DNA of 64,000 nt from Pseudomonas sp. 31-12. GTDB taxonomy: Bacteria > Pseudomonadota > Gammaproteobacteria > Pseudomonadales > Pseudomonadaceae. A program made the position numbers and the translations under genes. The stretch is taken from contig NZ_CP029482.1 of NCBI RefSeq assembly GCF_003151075.1, positions 5,580,001-5,644,000 on the forward strand, in the 5' to 3' direction. This document shows positions 34,504-43,600 of the stretch, in pieces (positions within the stretch are counted from its first letter, which is position 1; the number at the start of each line of letters is the position of its first letter). The notes under the pieces were generated by a model. That model ran no database searches. It was not told where the DNA came from and saw only the letters and a list, made by a program, of their open reading frames with translations.

Positions 34504-35925
34504 TTACGAAGCCGAACTCACCGCCCCTTGCGACACGTTGGTCGGTTGCAGCTTGAACACGTAGAACAACACCGTCAGCAGCACCAGGAACGCAGGTCCC
34601 ACGTAAAGCGCCACGCGGGTTTCCGGGAAGTAGGCCATCAGGCCGACCACCAGCACCAGGAATGCCAGCGCCAGGTACGAGCTGACCGGGTACAGCCACA
34701 TCTTGTACTTCAGGCCGGCACGTTCGCTGGCACTCAAGCCTTGGCGGAACTTGAGCTGGGCCAGCAGGATCATCACCCAGGTCCAGATCGCGCCGAAGGT
34801 GGCAATCGCCGTCACCCAGACGAAGACTTTTTCCGGGACCATGTAGTTGAGCAGCACACCCAGCAACAGCACGAAGATCGACAACAGCAGCGCCCGACGT
34901 GGCACGCCGTTGTTCGAGGTCGTGGCAAAACCGGCCGGGGCCTGGCCATTCTGCGCCAGGCTGTAGAGCATGCGCCCGGTGCTGAAGATGCCGCCGTTGC
35001 AGGATGACAACGCGGCGGTGATCACCACGAAGTTGATGATGCCGGCGGCGGTCTTGATCCCCAGGCGTTCGAACGTCATCACGAACGGACTGCCTTGGGT
35101 GCCGATTTCGTTCCACGGGTAGATCGACAGGATCACAAACAACGCGCCGACGTAGAACAGCAGAATCCGCCAGAACACCGAGCCGATCGCATTGGGAATG
35201 GTCTTCTGCGGGTTCTTCGCTTCACCGGCGGTCAGGCCGATCATCTCGACGCCGAGGTAGGCGAACATCACCATTTGCAGGGACATCAGCACGCCTTGCA
35301 CGCCGTTGGGCATGAAGCCGCCGTGAGCCCAGAGATTGGAGATCCCCAGCGCCACGCCGTCGTTGCCGAAACCGAACGCGATCACGCCGATGCCGCCGAT
35401 CACCATCGCGATGATGGTGACGATCTTGATCAGGGCGAACCAGAACTCGAATTCACCGAAGGCTTTTACGGCAATCAGGTTGATCGAACCCATGCTGATC
35501 AGCGCGGCGAGTGCCCAGATCCAGCGCGGCACATCGGGGAACCAGACGCCCATGTACACCGCCACCGCGGTGATTTCCGCGACACAGGTCACCAGCCACA
35601 GGAACCAGTAATTCCAGCCAGTCAGGAAGCCCGCCAGGGGGCCGAGGTAGTCTTGGGCATAACGGCTGAAGGAGCCGGCGACCGGGTTGTGCACAGCCAT
35701 TTCGCCGAGGGCGCGCATGATCACCAGGATCGCCAGACCGCCGATGATGTAGGACAGCATGATGGCAGGACCGGCCATCTCGATGGCCTTGGCCGAACCA
35801 AGGAACAGGCCGACGCCGATACAGGCACCGAGCGCCATCAAGCGAATATGCCGTTCGCCGAGTTCGCGTTTAAGCGGGCCGCCCTGAGCGGTCTCGCCGT
35901 GAGGCAGGTGATTGCCGACTGGCAT
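34504..35925 (-). CDS. AAT-family amino acid permease (ProY/AnsP-like)
   Basis: The 473-residue protein has 12 hydrophobic helices and the AAT signature near the N-terminus: LKRELGERHIRLMALGACIG, then VGLFLGSAKAI. It also has a typical MRALGEMAVHNPVAGSFSRY segment. This subfamily imports proline, GABA, asparagine, aromatic or other amino acids by proton symport. The exact substrate is uncertain. The frame runs upstream to 36045, but 35925 has a GAGG site and the conserved start. An NtrC-like palindrome ~285 bases upstream hints at nitrogen control. Confidence 0.88.
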   Translation of the reverse strand: MPVGNHLPHGETAQGGPLKRELGERHIRLMALGACIGVGLFLGSAKAIEMAGPAIMLSYIIGGLAILVIMRALGEMAVHNPVAGSFSRYAQDYLGPLAGFLTGWNYWFLWLVTCVAEITAVAVYMGVWFPDVPRWIWALAALISMGSINLIAVKAFGEFEFWFALIKIVTIIAMVIGGIGVIAFGFGNDGVALGISNLWAHGGFMPNGVQGVLMSLQMVMFAYLGVEMIGLTAGEAKNPQKTIPNAIGSVFWRILLFYVGALFVILSIYPWNEIGTQGSPFVMTFERLGIKTAAGIINFVVITAALSSCNGGIFSTGRMLYSLAQNGQAPAGFATTSNNGVPRRALLLSIFVLLLGVLLNYMVPEKVFVWVTAIATFGAIWTWVMILLAQLKFRQGLSASERAGLKYKMWLYPVSSYLALAFLVLVVGLMAYFPETRVALYVGPAFLVLLTVLFYVFKLQPTNVSQGAVSSAS

Positions 35926-36208
35926 AGGGGTACAACCTCGTCTTGTTATTGGATATGACCACCGAGTAACAAAGCGCTGACCGGTAAGCCATTGCTTCTG
36001 AGAAACCGGACCTGCTTCGTGAGCAAACCCGTCTTGCAGGACCACACCTGCAAGATCAGCGGGGCGTGCAGTATAAAAAGCTTCGTAAAGGGTTTTTCAC
36101 TCTATAAACCCCAACATTCAGGCAGAACTCTCGGGAAAAGCCCGGTTTGCGGAGGGGCATTACCTGGCTTTTGTAGGATTATTCACCAGCTGAAGCGCCG
36201 CCGAGTAT

Positions 36209-36225
36209 TGCACAGCATTGGTGCA
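36209..36225. promoter_or_regulatory. NtrC-like enhancer palindrome
   Basis: TGCACAGCATTGGTGCA differs at one position from TGCACC-N5-GGTGCA, the NtrC binding consensus. It sits upstream of the amino acid permease at a distance normal for an enhancer. I could not find a clear sigma-54 -24/-12 promoter between it and the gene, so the call is tentative. The rest of 35926-36316 shows no gene. Confidence 0.35.
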
Positions 36226-36316
36226 TCGTCATGCCCCTGCCCTGACCTTATTTACTGTTCGATGGCTCTAATCCAAGCTTTTCAGGCGCACTCACGCGTC
36301 CTTAGGCAAAAGAGCT

Positions 36317-36453
36317 GTTGTGGCGAGGGGGCTTGCCCCCGTTCGGCGGCGCAGCAGTCATAAATCCATTGCACTCGGTACACCTGATATACCGCGATTG
36401 CTGGTTTTGGGGCGGCTGCGCCACCCAACGGGGGCAAGCCCCCTCGCCACAAA
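36317..36453. repeat. REP inverted pair flanking the RAYT gene (left)
   Basis: GTGGCGAGGGGGCTTGCCCC and its complement enclose ~95 bases. The copy shares its GGGGGCTTGCCCCC core with the pair right of the transposase gene, and that core is less common elsewhere in the window. Confidence 0.9.
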
Positions 36454-36582
36454 TGCCACAAAGCCACAAAGGCTTTGCCAGTCACTTCGCTGGATCCTGC
36501 ACAGGAATCAGAAATTTCACTCAACAGTCTCAGCGTCGACACAGATCACTGCCCACTAGCCTGAAAGCGTCACTTAATCATC

Positions 36583-37059
36583 ATGCAAGGAAGCAATGGA
36601 TTGCCAACTCAACCAAACTCCCATCGCCTGCGTTTTGGCCGACATTCCGAAACCGGTCGTGCCTATCTCATCACCGCAGTCGTTCATGACCGCCAACCCC
36701 TGTTTTCTGATTGGCGAGTGGGTCGGTTGCTTGTCGCAGAGCTGCGACGAGCACACGATGCAGGGCTAGTGGACTCAATGGCTTGGGTTGTAATGCCTGA
36801 TCACTTTCATTGGCTTATGCAACTGAAAGAAAACGATCTGGGTGGTGTCGTCGGTTCCATCAAGTCACGTTGTACTCAGACATTGAACAAAATGACTGGG
36901 AGGCAGGGGCCTCTATGGCAAACCGGCTATCACGACCGTGCAATCCGTGACGGGGAAGAACTTCTTCCGTTCGCTCGTTACATTATTGCCAACCCATTGC
37001 GCGCAGGGTTGGTAGAAAAAATCGGTGATTACCCGCTCTGGGATGCCAACTGGCTATAA
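36583..37059 (+). CDS. rayT: REP-associated tyrosine transposase (RAYT)
   Basis: This is a 158-residue Y1 (IS200/IS605-like) single-strand nuclease. The metal-binding pair appears as MPDHFHWLMQ, and the catalytic Tyr lies in FARYIIANPLRAGLV. Such domesticated enzymes bind and cleave REP hairpins and drive REPIN spread. REP pairs of one subtype flank it at ~130 and ~30 bases. ATG at 36583 is given, but TTG at 36601 has AAGGAAG 7 bases upstream and may be the true start (M-P-T-Q-P-N). Confidence 0.92.
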   Translation: MQGSNGLPTQPNSHRLRFGRHSETGRAYLITAVVHDRQPLFSDWRVGRLLVAELRRAHDAGLVDSMAWVVMPDHFHWLMQLKENDLGGVVGSIKSRCTQTLNKMTGRQGPLWQTGYHDRAIRDGEELLPFARYIIANPLRAGLVEKIGDYPLWDANWL

Positions 37060-37090
37060 ATCCGAACACCCTCTTCCTGAAGAACGAGTC

Positions 37091-37232
37091 CCCTGTGGCG
37101 AGGGGGCTTGCCCCCGTTGTACTGCGCAGCAGTCCTGAAAGACTTCCTGTCCCCCCATTCATCAGGCATACCGCATGCATCGCTCCAGCGGCTGCTACGC
37201 AGCCGAACGGGGGCAAGCCCCCTCGCCACAAA
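37091..37232. repeat. REP inverted pair flanking the RAYT gene (right)
   Basis: GTGGCGAGGGGGCTTGCCCC and its complement are separated by ~100 bases. Together with the left pair it brackets the transposase. The remaining ~140 bases before the next gene contain nothing recognised. Confidence 0.9.
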
Positions 37233-37373
37233 AGCCCCATTGCCACAAGTCTCCTGGCCACAACAGCACCCCAGCCAAAAAAGGCAATGCGTTCTCGAAT
37301 TTGTGTATCCACAATTTTTTCACCATCGCCAACCACCGACTAAGCTTCAGACAAGTCCGATCAATCTGCGTGA

Positions 37374-40300
37374 ATGGATCAATCGACTATGGGCGCTTTA
37401 TGGCAAACCGATTCGAGTAAAACTGTGGTTCCGACTGAACGTGTGGATGAAGCGCCTTTACCTGAAAAACCCCCTCGCAGTCGAGTGACGCACGGATGGG
37501 GGGCGTTCTGGTTGTTGCTGGTGATTATCCTGATTGTCCTGGGGCTTGCCGCTGCCAAGGAAATGCGCACCTCGAAGTTTCAATCCCGCGAGGCCAGCAA
37601 ATTCGCCGCCTCCCTGAGTTATGAAATGAAACCCGGCCCCAGCGACGCGATTCGCTATCCGGGCGCAGGCCCGTTCGACTTACGTCTGGGCTACAGCTCG
37701 CTGGACGAGTTTCTGCCGCGGTTGCTCAAGCGTGACTACGTCATTGCGTCACAAACCCGTTTTTCCCAAAAGCTGATGGACTACACCGACAACGGCTTTT
37801 TCGTGCCCTACGCGGAGAAAATCCAGGCAGGACTATCGATTACTGATTGCCGTGCGGCACCGCTGTACCAGTACAAATACCCACAACAGCTGTATTCAAG
37901 CTTTGAGTCGATTCCGCCAGTGGTAGTCAGCAGCCTGCTGTTTATCGAAAACCGCTTTTTGCTCGACCCCAAGCAACCCTTGGCCAACCCCGCCGTGGAC
38001 TGGCCGCGTTTCGGCATGGCGATCTGGTCCCAGGTTGCCAAGCTGATTCACCTGCCGGGCCAGTCGGCGGGCGGCAGTACGCTGGCGACGCAACTTGAAA
38101 AGTATCGGCACTCGCCCGATGGCCTGACGGCGTCGGGCCCGGAAAAGATCCGGCAGATGATTTCCGCCACCGTGCGGGCTTATCAGGCGGGCCCGGAAAC
38201 CTTGCAGGCCCGGCAAAACGTGGTTCGCGACTACCTCAACAGCGTGCCGCTGTCGGCAGTACCGGGCCACGGTGAAGTGCATGGCATGGCCGAAGGGTTG
38301 CGCGTCTGGTACGGCGCCGATTTCAACAAGGCCAACGAACGGCTGGCCAGCACCGACACGGACCCCAAGAGCATGGCCGAAAAAGGCCTGGCCCTGCGTG
38401 AAATGCTCTCGCTGATGATCGCCCAGCGCCGCCCGTCTTACTACCTGACCAAGGGTCACGATGAACTGGCGGAACTCACCGACAGCCACATTCGCCTGCT
38501 GGCAGCCAATGGCGTGATCGATGCGCCCTTCGCCGCAGCCGCCCTGGCCAGCCAGGTGACCTACCGCGACTGGCAGACCCAGCCGACCATTCAGCCAATT
38601 GAAACCAACAAAGGCATCAGCGTGGCGCGCAGCCGTCTGGGCGGGTTGCTCAACCGTCCGCTGTACGACCTCGACCGCCTCGACCTGTCGGCCACCAGCA
38701 CCCTGCAAGGCGATTTGCAGACCCAGGCCACCGAATACCTCAAGCATCTGGCCGACCCAGTGTTTGCGACACAAATCGGCCTGATGGGCGAACGCTTGCT
38801 CACCCCCACCAGCACCACCCAGGTGCGCTACAGCTTCACGTTGTTTGAGCTGACACCGGACGGCGCACGCGTGCGGGTACAGACCGACAGCACCGACCAG
38901 CCGTTCGACATCAATGAAGGCAGCAAGCTGGAACTGGGCTCGACCGCGAAAATGCGCGTGCTCACCACCTACCTGCAAATCATGGCCGAGCTGCACGATA
39001 AATACGCCACGATGACCATCCCGGAACTGAAGAAAGTCGACATCCCGGATCAGGATCGCCTGAGCCGCTGGGCCGTTGATTACCTGATCCAGAACAAGGA
39101 CCGCAATCTGTCAGCCATGCTCGGCGCCGCGCTGGATCGTAAATACTCGGCCAGCCCCGGCGAAGCTTTTTTCACCGGCGGCGGGTTGCACACCTTCGTC
39201 AACTTCCGCAAGGAAGACAACGGCCGCATTCCGACCTTGCGCGATGCGTTGCGTGAGTCGATCAACCTGCCCTTCATTCGGCTGATGCGTGACGTGGTGC
39301 GCTACACCACGTATTCCGGCCCCAACAACAGCGCCGAATTGCTCAAGGATGATCGCGACCCACGGCGTCAGGAATACCTGGCCAGTTTCGCCGACCGCGA
39401 AGGCACCTCGTTCCTGTTGAAGTTCTGGAAAAAATACAAAAACAAGGACACCCAGGCGCGGCTCGACACCTTCCTCGACAGCATGCGCCCAACGCCTATT
39501 CGTATGGCCGCCGTGCACCGTTATCTGCTGCCGCAGGCCAGTCAGGAAAGCTTCAACGCCTTTGTGCGCGCGCACCTCAAAGGCGCGAAGCTCACCGAAA
39601 AACTCACCGACGAACGCCTGCAACGGCTCTACGAGAACTACAGCCCCGGCGCCTACGACCTGCCCGATCAGGGCTTCATCGCCAAGGTTCACCCGCTGGA
39701 CCTGTGGCTCATGGGCTACCTGCTGAACAACCCGGATGCCAAGTGGAGCCAGATCGTCAAAGCCAGCCAGTTCGAGCGTCAGGAGGTCTACAGCTGGCTA
39801 TTCAAGAGTCGTCACAAGGGCGCCCGCGACAGCCGTATCCGCACCATGCTGGAGATCGAAGCCTTCCTCGACATTCATCAGCGCTGGCAGAAAGTCGGTT
39901 ACCCGTTCGATCACCTGGTGCCGTCGCTGGCCACCGCCATCGGCAGTTCCGGCGACCGTCCGGCAGCCTTGGGCGAGTTGATCGGCACCATCCTCAACGA
40001 CGGTGTGCGCATGCCCACATTGCGCATTGACACCCTGCATTTCGCGGCCAATACGCCATACGAAACCAAACTGATCAATGACCCGGTCGCCGGCAAACGG
40101 GTGATGCCGTCCGAAGTCGCCACGGCCATGCGCGAGGCCTTGTCGCAAGTGGTGGATGCCGGTACGGCCAAACGTGTTTCCGGCAGTTTCATCACACCCG
40201 ATGGCGAACCCTTGGCCATGGGCGGCAAGACCGGAACCGGCGATAACCGCATCGAAGCCATCGGGTCCGGTGGGCGGATCCTGAGTTCGAAGTCGATCAA

Positions 40301-40505
40301 CCGCACGGCGACCTTTGTGTTCTTCATCGGCGACAACCACTTCGGCACCTTGACTGCGTTTGTACCGGGGCGCACGGCCGAAGCCTTTAAATTCACCTCG
40401 GCATTGCCGGTGCAAGTGCTTAAAGGCATGGCGCCGATTCTGACACCGTACCTGCAACCGGGAGGTCACACCGGATGCCTGCCGGTTGAGGTCGCACGGC
40501 GCTGA
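37374..40505 (+). CDS. bifunctional penicillin-binding protein (GT51 plus transpeptidase-like)
   Basis: The 1043-residue protein is longer than usual PBP1 proteins. One membrane helix lies at about 42-62. The glycosyltransferase region has VVSSLLFIENRFLLDP (catalytic Glu, diverged from the usual EDxxFxxH) and GGSTLATQLEKY. The transpeptidase region shows GSTAK (Ser near 523), SIN in RESINLPF and KTGTGD near the C-terminus. The periplasmic product should polymerise and crosslink peptidoglycan. Divergent motif 1 and the length suggest a specialised member. ATG at 37389 is an alternative start; neither has a strong ribosome site. Confidence 0.82.
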   Translation: MDQSTMGALWQTDSSKTVVPTERVDEAPLPEKPPRSRVTHGWGAFWLLLVIILIVLGLAAAKEMRTSKFQSREASKFAASLSYEMKPGPSDAIRYPGAGPFDLRLGYSSLDEFLPRLLKRDYVIASQTRFSQKLMDYTDNGFFVPYAEKIQAGLSITDCRAAPLYQYKYPQQLYSSFESIPPVVVSSLLFIENRFLLDPKQPLANPAVDWPRFGMAIWSQVAKLIHLPGQSAGGSTLATQLEKYRHSPDGLTASGPEKIRQMISATVRAYQAGPETLQARQNVVRDYLNSVPLSAVPGHGEVHGMAEGLRVWYGADFNKANERLASTDTDPKSMAEKGLALREMLSLMIAQRRPSYYLTKGHDELAELTDSHIRLLAANGVIDAPFAAAALASQVTYRDWQTQPTIQPIETNKGISVARSRLGGLLNRPLYDLDRLDLSATSTLQGDLQTQATEYLKHLADPVFATQIGLMGERLLTPTSTTQVRYSFTLFELTPDGARVRVQTDSTDQPFDINEGSKLELGSTAKMRVLTTYLQIMAELHDKYATMTIPELKKVDIPDQDRLSRWAVDYLIQNKDRNLSAMLGAALDRKYSASPGEAFFTGGGLHTFVNFRKEDNGRIPTLRDALRESINLPFIRLMRDVVRYTTYSGPNNSAELLKDDRDPRRQEYLASFADREGTSFLLKFWKKYKNKDTQARLDTFLDSMRPTPIRMAAVHRYLLPQASQESFNAFVRAHLKGAKLTEKLTDERLQRLYENYSPGAYDLPDQGFIAKVHPLDLWLMGYLLNNPDAKWSQIVKASQFERQEVYSWLFKSRHKGARDSRIRTMLEIEAFLDIHQRWQKVGYPFDHLVPSLATAIGSSGDRPAALGELIGTILNDGVRMPTLRIDTLHFAANTPYETKLINDPVAGKRVMPSEVATAMREALSQVVDAGTAKRVSGSFITPDGEPLAMGGKTGTGDNRIEAIGSGGRILSSKSINRTATFVFFIGDNHFGTLTAFVPGRTAEAFKFTSALPVQVLKGMAPILTPYLQPGGHTGCLPVEVARR

Positions 40506-40656
40506 TCGCGGGTGGTAATTAATTATTTTCGGCATGGATAATTCAAATGCTTTCGGCACTGTCCACAGGAACCTGACAGCAATAATTCAGACTTTTACTT
40601 TGAGCGATGAAAGATAGGCTGTTGTCTTCTATCACTGCTCAAGGCTTATAAAAACA

Positions 40657-43600
40657 ATGTCAGATTTACAAGGACGTAAAGCTGTTCACCTGTCGGTGAC
40701 AGACGACAATAAGGGCCGTCACTACGATTTCATCAACAGTCGAATTCACCCAACGTTCAAGGACGCCTCATTGCGAAGGGCGCGGGAGTTGGGCCTCACG
40801 GAAGTGATGTCCGGACAATGGTTAAAGACGGCTAACACATACGATCACACGCTATTACAAGAAGCCAACCTCGAACTCTGGTCCGCTCAGAACAAGGTGG
40901 ATCGGTTTATTGAAGCGTTACAAAACGTTGATGACTTTGCCGAACCCTTACTCACCGATGCATTGAAGAAACAGTACGGCGTCGATGTCGATGTAAGAAC
41001 AACGTACTTACATCTTTATTTACCCAAAGAGCGCCCCTGGTATGCCATCGACATTTCCGGCGGCGTCGTCACCCGAACCGTCTCACTGCTGAACGCCGCC
41101 CTACACAACTTCGCACGGACCGAAACCTGTGAGGCGGATTCCGACTTCATCAGTCAGCCCGATGAGCGCGGTCACTTCGACGTTTTGCCGGTCAAACGCA
41201 AAATGTCCATCGCCGAGTTCCAGACCCTGTGTCGCAAGCTGGACATCGGCGCGCGTTATGCCCGTTATCTTGAAGACCGCTTGCTGCCTCGCGATGCCGT
41301 CGCGAAGCGTTTTTTGCAACTCAAAATCATCGAGAGCGAGAAAGCGGCCTTCAAGGCAGCCGTTCAATTAGCGCTGATGACCGGCGACATTGATGCCCAG
41401 GCGAGCGATCTGATCCTGAAGATGCTCGATGGCCAGCGCAACCTCACCCGCAAAGGCCGGGTGATGCATTTCGCTGAATTGTCCGTTCTGGATAGCCGAC
41501 TGGCCGGGATCGTGTTGATTACGCCGCAGCTGTATCGCGAGCACAAGGGCGAGCGAGAGCGTGAAGCCGTACCGATATTCGCGTATGTCCCGCAAGACCC
41601 TGAACATCCGCTGAAAGAGTATCCGTCCACTGTTGCCTTCATGAATGAACTGACTCGCCAGCTGCGTGACAACAAGATCATCTCGTCCGCTGGCATGACT
41701 TATCGCCAATACTTCAGCCGGTTCGTCGATCAGTCAGAACGAGGGCATTTTTTCGGCGGGCTGCAACAGCGACTGTTCGAGGTGAAATGGCATCAGAAAG
41801 ATCCGCTGGATCCAGGACCCAGCTGGCGAGAAGTCCCGGTCGACCCACCCAGTCTTCGTTTCAGCGCCACACCGATCCGCGGCGAATTCTGGGAATACCG
41901 CTTTGAGCAGAAGCTGAACAAGATCCTCGATGACGCCCGACACATTGCCGTGTCCACCGCCGACACCGATCGCGATGCCCGATGGGCCTGGTGGGAGAAC
42001 TTCAAGAAAATAGTCTCGGACATCTTCAACGTCGCCCTGATGGTCATCACACCGTTCGTGCCGGGGTTGGGGGAATTGATGATGGCCTACACCGCCTATC
42101 AGATCGCCAGCGATGTCATCGAAGGCATCGTCGACATGACGTTGGGGCTGTGGACAGAAGCCGCTGAGCATATCGTCGGCGTGGTGACGGATGCTATTCA
42201 ATTGGCGGCGTTTGCTGCCGGCGTGAAGATTGGCGAGATCGCTCGCTTGAAACTTTCACCGTTGTTCGAAGGCATGAAACCGGTGGAGCTGCCCAATGGC
42301 CAGCAACGCTTGTGGCATCCCGACCTCAAGCCCTACGAGCACCCGAACGTCGAGTTGCCAGCCGATTCCAGGCCTGACGAATCGGGTTTGCATACTCATG
42401 AAGGTCAGCAGATTCTGCCGCTGGAGAAAAAACATTACGCCGTGCAAAAAGACCCGAAAACGGGCAACTATCGTGTCAAACACCCCCATCGTGGCGAGGC
42501 CTATTTACCCGAGGTGAAACACAACGGTTTCGGCGCCTGGACACATGAAGCGGAAAGCCCGCGAGACTGGGACCACCCGACACTGATGCGGCGTCTCGGT
42601 TACCGCGTCGACGGTTTCAATGATGCGCAGCTGGAGCAAATTCGCATTGCCAGCGGCACCGAAGCGGCTGCATTACGCCAAATGTACGTCGAAAACACCG
42701 CCCCGCCCCCGTTGCTTGCCGACGGCCTTGATCGCGCAGACATTCAGCAGCAAACCGAGCAGACGATTCATGACATCCGCTCCGGACGGCCTATCGATCC
42801 CGCTTCTTACTGGTTCGAACCGCTGGCGACTTACCTTGAAGGCTGGCCCTCGGACAAAGCCCTGAGAGTCTACGAAAACGCCGACCTGAGGGGCCGCTTT
42901 CGCACCTACGGAAATGCCTGGGCGAGCGACGAACAGACGCTCGCCACCAGTCTGTCCCGTCTCATGCAGGGTGACCTGCCAAAGCAGCTCACCGAGTTTC
43001 TGAGCGAAGACGAACTTCAAGCGCTGCTCGGCCCGGGTGTCGCCCGGGAAGAACAGCTTCAGGCGCTGCGCAATCAATTGGCTGACGAGGCAGACCGCCT
43101 CAGACCCGATATCTTCAATCAGCGCTATCAAGCCGCACAAGCGAGCGCCAACCCGCAGGTTCAACAGCTGCGCGAGGTGGCTCCAGCGTTGCCGACCCGC
43201 GCGGCAACCGTACTGCTCAACAGTGCCAACGGCGCTGAGCTCGAACGCATGACACAGGACAAACGCCTGCCGCTGAACCTGAAAAACCAGGCACGTGAAG
43301 CGGCCTTCGAAACCCGGGCCAACCATGCCTATGAAGGTTTCACCGATGATGCGCGCTGGATACCAGAGACCGAGCGATTGGTGCTGAACGCGCTCAGGAT
43401 TCACACCGACGCGTTCGGCGATTTGCGTATCGACGTTCGTCAGGGCACCGACATCGGGCCCATACGGTGCAGCGTGGGAGCAGAAGACGCTTCGGTCATC
43501 CGGGTTTTGATCAAGGATGACGGGGCACGGTACGAAGTGTGGAACGCCGACAACCACAAATTGCACGAAGCCGACGACTTCTACGAATCGGTGCTCAACG

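Noticed and set aside
35926..36208. Sigma-54 promoter for the permease
   Set aside because: No GG-N10-GC arrangement with the flanking consensus was found on the minus strand.
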